Source: Asterella californica
Taxonomy: Eukaryota; Streptophyta; Marchantiopsida; Marchantiales; Aytoniaceae
NCBI GenBank assembly: GCA_036924285.1
Contig: JAYKYS010000001.1
Span: forward strand, 3,942,501-4,006,500
DNA length: 64,000 nucleotides
Reading direction: 5' to 3'
This document shows positions 22,780 to 31,931 of the stretch, one piece after another (the first letter of the stretch is position 1; each line of letters opens with the position of its first letter). A model generated the notes under the pieces. It worked only from the letters and a program-made list of their open reading frames with translations, was not told the origin of the DNA and did not search any database. A program made the translations under genes and the position numbers.

Positions 22780-25172
22780 GTTCTTGGTTTGTAACCAAAT
22801 TCTCTATCCTTCTTCAAACTGCACGTCTTGCCTATCACGGTTTGCATATTTGGCATATCGTTGTTGTACCTTCTCCATATGTTTCTTTATCTCTTTAAAC
22901 ACAATACCCTGAATAGATATGAAAGTCTTTAGATCTGGAGGATCTTGATTTGACCTTCCTGTGTTTTCATATCCTTTGGTAGCTAAAGCTATATGAGTCC
23001 ACCGTGCATGAGAGCCACGATAAATCACTTCAAATGATTTAAATCTAGTGCTTGAATGCTTGGTGTTTGTTATATGCAAACTCCACCAAGTCCAAGTGTT
23101 CACTCAATCATTTTGATCTCGTATGATATAGTTCCTCAATTTCCTTGCTCCACTATTTGTATTGTCTTTTTTGTCTGTTTATCATGTTCATGATGATAAC
23201 AAGAACTAAATTTGAGAGTAGTTACGAGTCTTCGAAACAAACCATTCTAGAACTCAACCATAAACCTCATGTTTAAGTTTAAAATAATATCTTTAAACAT
23301 CCCATGATATTTAAAAACATATCGTATAAATAGTTCAACGACACCTTTTGAAGTCAATGCTTCTCTACAAGGGATGAGATGAGCTTGCTTGCTAAAATGA
23401 TCTACGACAACTAACATAGCATCAAAATCTCCTCATTCGGACAAACTAGTGCATAAGTCCATACTTATGCTCTCCAAAGGTCCATCAAGTATTGGTAAAG
23501 ATCTCAACAACCCTGTAGATCTCCTTTGCTCAGTTCGTTGTTGTTGACATGTTAAACAAGTCTGCATGTACTTGACTACATCATCTAACATGGACGACCA
23601 ATAGAATTGCTCCTTAACTTGTTGCAACATTTTATTTTATCCTCCATGTCCAACTAGTTCACAATCATGACATTCTTGCATGACTTGTGTCCTTAGCGAT
23701 CCGGTTGAAACATACACTTTGGTTTGCTTATAAAACCAAAGACTATTGCGGAATGAGAGATTAAGTATCAATAGATCTCTCTCGTTGACTTGTCAAAAGA
23801 ATGAGCTTGAGAATCGTCTGGTAATGCTTGTCAGATTTGATCCAAGAATTCTTCACTTGTGTCTTGAGTTGTTAACGCTTGGACACATCTGCTTAGCACA
23901 TCTGTTGGAATATTTTCTTTCTTTTTTTTATACCCTCATTCGATATCAAAACATGCAAGTTCTATTTGCTATCTTTGTTGTTTACGTGACAAACAAGGTT
24001 TACTCTGCAAATATGTGTTATCCTCACAGTCCGTTACAACAATGACTTTGCTTGACAACAAATAATGATGGCATTGTTTCAAACAATGAACAATCGCAAA
24101 CTATTTCAATTCAATCTTCAGCTCTATTAGCTCATCAAACGACATTCATCTTTATGGCACCGTAATGAGTATAGCTCCATGGACCAGATCAGTAGCATGA
24201 TCTAAAGTTCTTCTTGGAGGGAGTCTTGTTGACAACTGATTTGGCATTATGTGAGAATATTTCTCAATCAGTATTTGCATATCAGGATGTACGAGAAGAG
24301 TAGCAACACGGTCTTCTTCATCCGTCTCCACTTTGGATTCAGACGTCACTGCAATCCAAGCTTCGTCAATCGACTTGATTTGCTTTTCAAACTGTCCGAC
24401 CGTGCAGATATGAAGTGTCACCTTAGCTCGCTGGAACTTACGTGCAACATGGTTTGGCTCTTTAGGTCTTTCTTTGACAATGAATGCATGTGGTTGATCT
24501 AAGTCTCATCGATCCATGCTTATGATGTTCTCTTCTAGTACGTTTAGCTTTACCTTAGTCTCTTGTAACCAAGACCAAGATAAGATATCATCCATCGTGT
24601 TATCCAAGTTCATAATTAGAAATTCATGCTTCATTGTTATCTCTCCAACGATAACAAGAACACTCATGAGCTTTTTTGTAACGGTTGTGCTACCTTGCAC
24701 AAACTTTATCAACAAAGGGTTCATAATCTTGGTTCTAGTTATCCTTAAGATCTTCACTAATTTTTCATCCAAGACGATCACATCCGCTCCGGTATCAATG
24801 AGCAAACAACACGGTTGGTTTCTTACTTTTACTTCAATCTATGACAAAAGATCTCCATGTTCTATCAAATGTTTACCATCACATATCTCTTCTCCAATAG
24901 TCGTCTTAACAGGCTCTTCAATCTTGGTTGTCTCTTCAGTTGTCCAATCACGGACGGTCCTCGTTGTTGAATGTTCAAGACACTCACGATCAATATGACC
25001 ATCACATTCGCACTGAAAATAGATGATCGTCTTTGAAGGTGTAGCACTGCTAGCTCCACTGCTCTTAACACCTGAAGTCGAAGTTTGGTTTGATCTTGTA
25101 TTGGATGTATAAGATCTAATAGTTCGTGTCGGAGTAGGACCTTGAGTAACTCCTCGTTGTTGAGATCCAAGA
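22780..25172 (-). pseudogene. Outer-element pol/gag remnant: zinc knuckle, protease, RT start, RNase H end, integrase
   Basis: Read right to left. A zinc-knuckle-like CECDGHIDREC lies near 25015-24980. A retropepsin has LLIDTGADVIVLDEKL near 24805-24750 and is open to 24506. The RT entrance follows (LPPRRTLDHATDLVHGA, near 24200). There is then too little DNA for the RT palm. An RNase H tail (KKENIPTDVLSR) lies near 23910, and an integrase zinc-finger region (QECHDCELVGHGG, stop, then CLTCQQQR) near 23690-23530. The core start (ISMDLCTSLSE) is near 23440, and an integrase C-terminal region lies at 23103-22804. Several in-frame stops and frame changes make it non-functional. Confidence 0.85.
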
Positions 25173-25445
25173 TGTCACGTCAATTTGGCACCTCAGCTAG
25201 GTTGACCGAGTGCGGAGTGACGAATCTCGGTAGGGCCGTTAGTGTCGTTAGGACGAGTCGGTGGTATATCCCACTAGAGGTATATTTCGCAGGTAGAGCT
25301 TGGAGGCATTAGTTCTTCGAGTTGAGCTATGGTGGATAGTCTTGATGAGTGCAATTTGGATTCTCTGCGAGCACAGAGTGGATCTGACTCGACTTTAGTG
25401 ATTATTTAGTGTCTGTTAGCATGATGGAGTGAGTCCATATCATTT
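25173..25445 (+). repeat. 5' LTR portion of the inner element
   Basis: It matches 29598-29890, with shared strings CCCACTAGAGGTATATTTC, TATGGTGGATAGTCTTGATG and CGAGCACAGAGTGGAT. The true LTR may extend further right, but the 3' copy does not match beyond about 25445. Confidence 0.75.
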
Positions 25446-25764
25446 ATCACTCGAAGAACTCGAAGCATGTGCGTATTGGTTCTTTTTGATGCTTTGGTTG
25501 ATCGTTGTGTGGATTCGTACTGTTTGGACTTGTTCTTAGTCGAATACGCGTCCTTCTTGTGTTGTTTGGCTCGAGTTTCTACTCTACTCCAAGCGGAGCA
25601 GAGCAGAGATTGAGCGGGAGTGTGGAGGTGTGGAGTGCGTGTTAGGAGACTTCGAGACTTCAAGAGCAGAGGTGCGTGAGTACGGAGCCCGAGCTCGTCA
25701 CAAGCCAGCTTGCTAGCGTGCGTGAGAGAAGTATGCAAGTTTCAGTTGTGTGGGAAGTGTAAAA

Positions 25765-25860
25765 CCAGTAGGTCACCCATCTCAACACTATTCTTGAACT
25801 TGCACACTTAACTCTACAGTCTTAGCTTTGGCTTTACCACTAGACCAATAGCTCTTGGTG
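25765..25860 (-). ncRNA. 5S-rRNA-like segment inside the inner element
   Basis: On the minus strand, GAGTTAAGTGTGC followed by GATGGGTGACCTACTGG has the order and spacing of the 3' half of plant 5S rRNA (GAGTTAAGCGTGC ... GATGGGTGACCTCCTGG). The 5' half is poorly preserved. The stretch upstream (TGGTCTAGTGG) resembles a Pol III A box, and AAGTTCAAGAA a weak B box. It is best seen as a 5S-derived sequence captured by a retroelement, as known for Cassandra-type elements, and not as a working rRNA gene. Confidence 0.5.
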
Positions 25861-26749
25861 TTTTCTAAGGATGCGTGCAAGTAGTTATGGACTTGTTTAA
25901 GGTAGTATGAGATCTTCTGCACGTTCCTAGAAGAGTGGTTGGACGACCTCATAGTACTAAGGAGAAACTGTTGTTGTGGTAGTGTTTGCTTATATCGTAG
26001 AGACGCATATGCAGACAGTTGGTGGCAGTTGTCTTGGGTGAGCTAGTAGAGCTACCACGTAGATACTTTTAGAGCTACTAGAGATGTGGACATCTAGTTA
26101 GTGACCTTAGGTACATGTTATGACAGTTGGTGATCATATATTGTGCATGTGGTCATCGTAAAGACGGCGTCAGTCCGAGTGAGGTTGGGTTTCTCTTTAT
26201 GTGAATGTTTGAGTGTGGAGGGTTATTGTTTGGACTTCTTGTGATTGGAACCCCTCCATATTCGACTTCCTGTTTGTGCACCGCGTTTGTTTGTGTTGGT
26301 GCTTGATTTTCGGAGTGAGTTCACTCCAGTGTGTTGTCGGCAGTGAGGTTAGAGTTGCGGACCAGACAAGACTATCTTTGTTTCTCTCACGATGCGATTG
26401 GATTGATGACGAACAGTCCGTGAGAGGTTGTCTGTGGTGATGGCAAGTACATGTTATCTTTACCTTGACCGTCCTAGTAGAGAATAGGTGAGCTCAATAG
26501 GAGCGAGGTTAGGAAAGTTGGTTACGGTGGTGATGGAGATTTCAACATTTTGGTTTGAGAGTTTCACGAGGTTCTATCATCACGGAGTTCTCGAGAGGTT
26601 ATGGTGAGGACTTCTCGAATAATGGATATACACGGAGTGGGGTGAGCTACCGACTATCTACACTATTGTCGTCGGTTGTTCCAGAGGACGAGTCAGACGC
26701 AAATAGTGCATTTTCTGATGATGAGTTTTGTGCCGTCACATCGTTGTTG

Positions 26750-29316
26750 TGAGAGATGGACAAGATCTATAAGACCACGAAGGGACCTCGACGTTACTCG
26801 AGTACGGTGGGTACCATTGAGCTGGATGACTTGATCTAGGAGTTTGATCGTTGGTGCGATCTACAGCAGATGGGAACCCACAGATGTTTACATTCTTCAT
26901 GACATGGAAAGGTTTCATCCAACACTTGAAGGACTGACGATGGACGATTACCATGAGTTCAGACGAGACTACAATGTGGAGATTGAGTTGGGGAGACAAC
27001 ATTGGTCTCCTAACTATGTTTCTATCACTACTGGTGCAGTTTTGAGAGGCATAGCACTTGCGAGTTCGGGTGCTAATAGCAGTGGTACATCAACGGATGA
27101 CGGAGTATCTACTACCAGCGGTACGTCCACTAGTAGTGGAACATGCAATAGTATGAACGGGATACCACCAGGGTTTAACCTTGTGGTTCAGTTCTTCTAG
27201 TGTTTGATGAACTATTAAAATATGCGGATCGACAACTTGAGGAGTCTGTAGGAGTTCTAGAGGAAGATTGGAGAGAGCCTACGCGAGACGTTTACTCGCA
27301 TGAGGCGGTTGATCAGCGTTACCCAAGGGGTGACGGAAGCTCAGGCAGTCCAATTCATGTATGAGATACTAGATCGAGAGCTACGTAGAAGAGTTAGAGA
27401 TGCGACTCTTCTTAGAGACACCGTTCCGATATTGGCGGTTGTCTTTGGTCTAGCTGAGCAGATTGAGCTCAGATGCATCAAGCAGACATCTCCAGATGCA
27501 TCAAGTAGATTCTCTAGCGTACATCTTGGAGAACGTTCTTTTGTTGGGTGATGCTCGTACAGATGATAACGAGTGTGCACCAGGTGCGGTCTTGGGTTGA
27601 ACCGGTAGTGTTGTTAGATACAGCGAGAGTGAGATCTCATGCACATCGTCCACGGTTGTGGTGGACGAACTTGTTACCAAGGGAGGTGCTCAAGCACACA
27701 CACGATGTAATGAGACGACCAGCGCACCTCACAGTTGATGACATCTTGAATGCAAGACATCGATCTCAAGTAGTGAGAGTCGTCGATAAGTCATCCATGA
27801 TAGTGGTGAACCTAGTGAGACGGCTCATGACAGCGTTGTCTACTTTGGTGAGCTTTTCAACGTCACATGCTTATAGAGATGGAGGACTTGGGCTTGTGTG
27901 GGATGCTCGGTTACAACAGTTGATGGAGTCCAATGTCGATGAAAGAGAGCGAACGATGGATTTCCTTACGAGTACGACAGCAGTAGCTTCGATGTTAGAA
28001 GTTTTACGTCGTCAAGTGTTGGGTCAAGCAATGAACTTGAACTGCTTAACGTGGATTGTTAGCCTTGGATTGGCTAAGCAGCATCGGATGCGATCGATGA
28101 GTGTTACTGCTCAGACACTTTTGAGCTCTTTGTCTATCGAGTCGGTGGAGGCAAAGGCTGAGGACGAGACCTGTGAAGTTCGTAATCTTTGGACATCATG
28201 GGATGTCGTAAGAGAGAGTGTGGAGCTTGCAGCTAGGACTATCGAAGTTTTTTGCACAGTGGCGGTGGAGGTTGTTGGTGGTGAGCAAAAAGAAACTGCT
28301 CTAGAGATTGCAAGATAGCAGTCAACGACTCCGTCTTCTATCTCTAACATGATGACAAAGGATACTTGGGAGCCAGAGATTGGACCCAAGCTTATAAGAG
28401 AGGAGAGACGAAGAGTTTAGATATCCCTGAAAAGCTACATGAATAGTTTTGATTTCAATATGAAGGATTTGGGTATCTTGAAAGGACTTGATATACGGAT
28501 CGACTTGGCTAATGACACACCAATCTTTCGATGTCTTTATAGATACAGGATATGGAGAGATCTTTGATCTAGAGTAAGACTCAAGACTTGTTGGAGGTTG
28601 GGTTGGTGAAGATGTCGCATAGAGAGTATGCATCTGTCACAGTTATGTCAGCAAAGAAAGATATGTATGACAACTACACTGATAGGCGGATGTGTAGAGA
28701 TTACCGTCTTATCGATCGATAAACGAAGTCCGATAAATATGTCATCCTGACACCTGAGGAGATCTTTGATGCAGTGAGGCATGTGAAAGTCTTCAGTACC
28801 TTGGATCTGTGAGCAAGGTATCATCAGTTGTCAGTGAGAGAAGAAGATAAGTCCAAGATATCATTCAGAGGAAATGACTTTCACGGTAAAGATTGTTTGT
28901 ATCAATGGCGGTTTTTACCATTTGGGTTGAAAAATGCCCCTGCTGAGTTCCATGATTATATCTATCTACAACAGACTGCATCGACGACGTTGGATGTGAT
29001 CGCAAGACGTATTATTTTATGAGTGCGTGAGGTGTTACCTTCTGGAGTACTCATGTTAGAGGGCCATGATGGTGTTGTTTGGAAAGACCATGTGCGTAAT
29101 TGCACACCATGTCATCTTCTCAACATCGATGGTATCGTTGATCCAAGCGTAACAATTGTACGAGTCGGCTTGAGGTGTATGTTGTGTGGGTCTGTTGGTG
29201 GAGTAGTTCATATGTTGGTGTGTGATGGTTGTTCAAGAAGTTGGCACATGTCATGTTTGACTCCACCTCTCAATGTCATTCCTGTTAGACGATGGGTTTG
29301 TCCTCGATGTGTATAG
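26750..29316 (+). pseudogene. Inner-element gag-pol remnant: gag, RT, PHD finger
   Basis: Gag-like frames lie at 26757-27551, with a Ser/Thr/Gly-rich linker near 27070-27160 and a helical part containing REIL-type and ELRRRVRDATLLRD sequence. From about 28440 the gypsy RT N-terminal region is readable with a frame change near 28550. It contains RRMCRDYRLI, LTPEEIFDAV, KVFSTLDL and RFLPFGLKNAPAEF. RT stops soon afterwards (TGA at 29020). In the same frame a stop-free 97-codon stretch to 29316 contains a PHD finger. RNase H and integrase are missing. Confidence 0.8.
29176..29310 (+). other. PHD finger coding segment
   Basis: The eight ligands of a C4HC3 PHD finger are all present with normal spacing: Cys-x2-Cys-x11-Cys-x2-Cys-x4-His-x2-Cys-x14-Cys-x2-Cys. 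The core reads MLVCDGCSRSWHMSCLTPPL and ends with WVCPRC. PHD fingers bind histone H3 tails, so in a retroelement this could tether integration or regulate silencing; that role is inferred. It lies downstream of RT in the same frame after one TGA. Confidence 0.85.
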
Positions 29317-29492
29317 CAGAGGTAGTTCATTAGATCTTTGCGTGATATGGATTGCAGACATGCGACTAACAATGAGGCGATGTAGCACCCGACGTCTTGA
29401 TCCTTGCACCCATGAATGTGTATACCACGTAGTTGGGATATGGGGTTATCTGGAGTTAGAGAGATCTAACCGTCAATTAAGGAGACGATTGT

Positions 29493-29594
29493 GGTACACT
29501 TGTGTGTCTGTATGACATCGTCCATGTTTTATGTGTATGTGTGGTGTATCTCTGACAGTGATGTATGGTGTGTAGCGATGTGTATGCGCACGAC
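29493..29594 (+). repeat. 100-bp repeat left of the inner 3' LTR
   Basis: It runs from GGTACACTTGTGTGTCTG to GCGCACGAC. It recurs at 29893-29994 with about ten differences, so the LTR portion 29600-29890 is bracketed by it. Confidence 0.75.
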
Positions 29595-29597
29595 GGC

Positions 29598-29996
29598 TAT
29601 CACGTCAGTTTGACACCTCGGCTAGGTTGGCCGAGTGCGGAATGACAAATTTCGGTATGATCGTTACTACCGTTAGAGCGAGTTGGTGGGATAGCCCACT
29701 AGAGGTATATTTCACAGATAAAGCTTGGAGGCTTTAGTTCTTTGAGTTGAGTCTTCAAGCTCCTGGCTATGGTGGATAGTCTTGATGAGTGCAATCTGGA
29801 TTCTCTACGAGCACAGAGTGGATTTGGCTCAATTTTAGTGATTGTTTAATGTTCGTTGGCATGATAGAGTGAGTACATACCGTTTATGATAATGGTACAC
29901 TTGTGTATGCGTATGACATCGTCCATGTGTTATGTGTATGTGTGATGTGTCTCTGACAGTAATGTATGTTGTGTAGCGATGCGTATGCGTACTACA
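29598..29996 (+). repeat. 3' LTR of the inner element with a repeated tail
   Basis: 29600-29890 matches the 5' LTR. The remaining 100 bp (29893-29994) do not match the 5' LTR but match 29493-29594. The end CA is followed by AAGA, the presumed target duplication. Confidence 0.6.
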
Positions 29997-30000
29997 AAGA

Positions 30001-30605
30001 AAAATTCTTCTTCTTGATGCACCAAATCTTCGACCATCAATCCTTTTCCACCCACACTATGAGAAGACGATGTATGTCCTTGAGGATCTCGTCAAAATCC
30101 TCTGCTAGGCTCGCCACTATTTGTTTCATGCTGAAACTTGGAACCAACTTCGTTCATCAAAATTCTCCAAGTAATTCTTCATCTCAATAACTCATAACTC
30201 AAACTTGGAGAAGTTTTTCTCACCATTAAAAGCTTACGGCATTGCTGATTCAACCCACTTGACTTTCCGTGTATTTCTTTCTTTGGCTGAACTACCTGCT
30301 GCAATATCATCTTGTACTTTCTTTGATAAACCTTATCTGCTTGAGCAGTATCAACCGCTCTTTCACCTACCAGTGTTAAATCTTTGACTTGTTTGGTTTG
30401 CGGTACATGGATCTCTGCTACTTTTCATGTGACACTTTTGTTTGAGATAAATCCGTCTTAAGCATTTTGTTCTCAGTTTTCACTTGCTTAAATCGATCTT
30501 TTAATTTTTTCAACAAACCTTCATCTCGTCCATCTTGATCGATACAACTTTTATTGATACAAATTTTATTGTCGATGGTGTTCAACAAAGATTAATCATT
30601 AACAT
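30001..30605 (-). pseudogene. Outer-element gag 5' part
   Basis: This is the continuation of the outer element between its primer-binding site and the nested insertion. On the minus strand the frame leading into the insertion is acidic and Leu-rich and joins smoothly to the frame at 25172. Several stops occur upstream. Identification rests on position between the primer site and protease. Confidence 0.6.
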
Positions 30606-30617
30606 GCTTCGATACCA
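30606..30617 (-). other. Primer-binding site of the outer element
   Basis: TGGTATCGAAGC on the minus strand, 2 bp inside the 5' LTR, differs at two positions from TGGTATCAGAGC. The latter is the common plant site complementary to the 3' end of initiator tRNA-Met. Confidence 0.75.
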
Positions 30618-30619
30618 AT

Positions 30620-31597
30620 TGAAACGTTAGATTGTAGTCTCAAATTAAAATCTTTTATCTCTAATCAATTATTCATCGAACATAAACTTTTTTAAAGATT
30701 TTATATTTTATTTTTGTTTTTAGATTTAGTTCGTCACTAATAAACACAAGAGTTAACAACTATCGGATGGACTTAAAATAATCGACTAATCCTCTACAAG
30801 TCAGGGATTTTAACTTCATATTTCAGGATATAGTGAAAACAATTATGAATCTAGATTGGATAAAACTTAGACGAAGTTTTTGTTATTGATAATAAAATCA
30901 AACTGCAATAACTCATGAGTAGCAACAAACACGACTATAAAGTCTAGTGGACAGTTAGGAAATAAAAAAATTAAATAATTACATAGAAACAAAATCAACA
31001 TTGCACCAAATGTTTTCTATTTAACTTTAATATATAATCTGAATTTATTTATCATAAAATAAATAAAAATCACAAATTCATATATACTTGTTAACAAGAT
31101 AGAGAAAGACTCTTTGATCAATAATCTTCCCAGATAATAATCGATAACACTCTCAAATGAAAATTTCATTTCAAAACTAAAATCTTCCAGGATTATAATC
31201 GATAACACTCTCAAGTAAAATATTGTTTCAAAATTAAAATTTCTCCAAAATACAAATTTCCCCTCAAAAATAGGTTCAATTTTCCACTCACCAGGCTAAA
31301 TATCAAATTAACTATTCAACCAACTTACAACTATTTATCCACAATCCACTCTGTATGTAATCTAATTTGGGTTGGGGTGTAATCTAATTTGGGTCCACCT
31401 CGCGCCTCCATTCTCTGTTTCCTGTATGCACAATCTACTCCCCAACACTCTCCACCTCTAGACTGTAACGGAAATTTAAAACCAGCAAAAGGTACTTTTA
31501 GGGTTCGAGACCCTGGTTATGTAGTCTCTTCGAGTCTTATAGCCGCCACGTGGATCTGGCTAATCACTGCCCACTGAATATAGCAAACTGCGTCACA
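30620..31597 (-). repeat. 5' LTR of the outer Ty3/gypsy element
   Basis: It is collinear with 20968-21901. Near 31130-31210 it has an internal partial duplication (ATAATCGATAACACTCTCAA appears twice about 60 bp apart), which explains its greater length. Confidence 0.85.
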
Positions 31598-31931
31598 ATG
31601 CCGTACCCTTTCATACCGGAAAGTCATAGACCCCGCCCCCGACCGCACAGGTGCTAAATCATTACCTGTAAACAGAAGTTGCTACAAGAGAGCTTGCGTT
31701 TCGCGTACATGCACATTAACTACTGCTCGAAGGGCTCAATCGGAATTGCTTATTTACAGAATATATTATCACATCCCCGTTGATTGCGTACTGACGTAGT
31801 TCTCATACTCAGCCAGCAATCCAAGGCGGCCCTTTACACAATACCCCTACACTCCAAAATTAAAAAGCTGCTGCCTACTGAAAACTACAAACCACCGCAT
31901 CCTCGGTGAACAAAAAGTCCACTGACGGCGT
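31598..31931. other. Gap between LTR element and EFG1 gene
   Basis: This is about 330 bp with no gene. Its right part presumably contains the EFG1 3' UTR. No repeat is recognised beyond the ATGC flank at 31598-31601. Confidence 0.5.

Larger units (their letters stand above)
25173..29996 (+). mobile_element. Nested Ty3/gypsy-type element with PHD finger (inner element), defective
   Basis: It starts TGTCACGTCA and ends GTACTACA, flanked by AAGA on both sides (25169-25172 and 29997-30000). Removing it with one AAGA joins the outer gag frame without a break, which confirms the insertion site. A direct repeat of about 280 bp (25175-25445 and 29600-29890, offset 4425) represents its LTRs. Inside are a decayed gag, gypsy RT fingers and palm start, and a PHD finger. 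RNase H and integrase are absent. It is internally deleted and carries stops and frameshifts. Confidence 0.8.
20968..31597 (-). mobile_element. Ty3/gypsy LTR retrotransposon (outer element), defective, with a nested element
   Basis: Two diverged direct repeats, 20968-21901 and 30620-31597, read as LTRs on the minus strand, each starting TGTRACGC and ending ...CGTTTCA. Next to the right-hand (5') LTR lies TGGTATCGAAGC on the minus strand (30606-30617), close to the usual primer site for initiator tRNA-Met. A purine-rich GGTTGGGACGAT abuts the 3' LTR. The 4-bp sequence ATGC flanks both ends (20964-20967, 31598-31601). The order gag, protease, start of RT, RNase H, integrase is read right to left. 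The middle of RT is missing and stops are frequent. A second element (25173-29996) interrupts gag. Confidence 0.9.
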
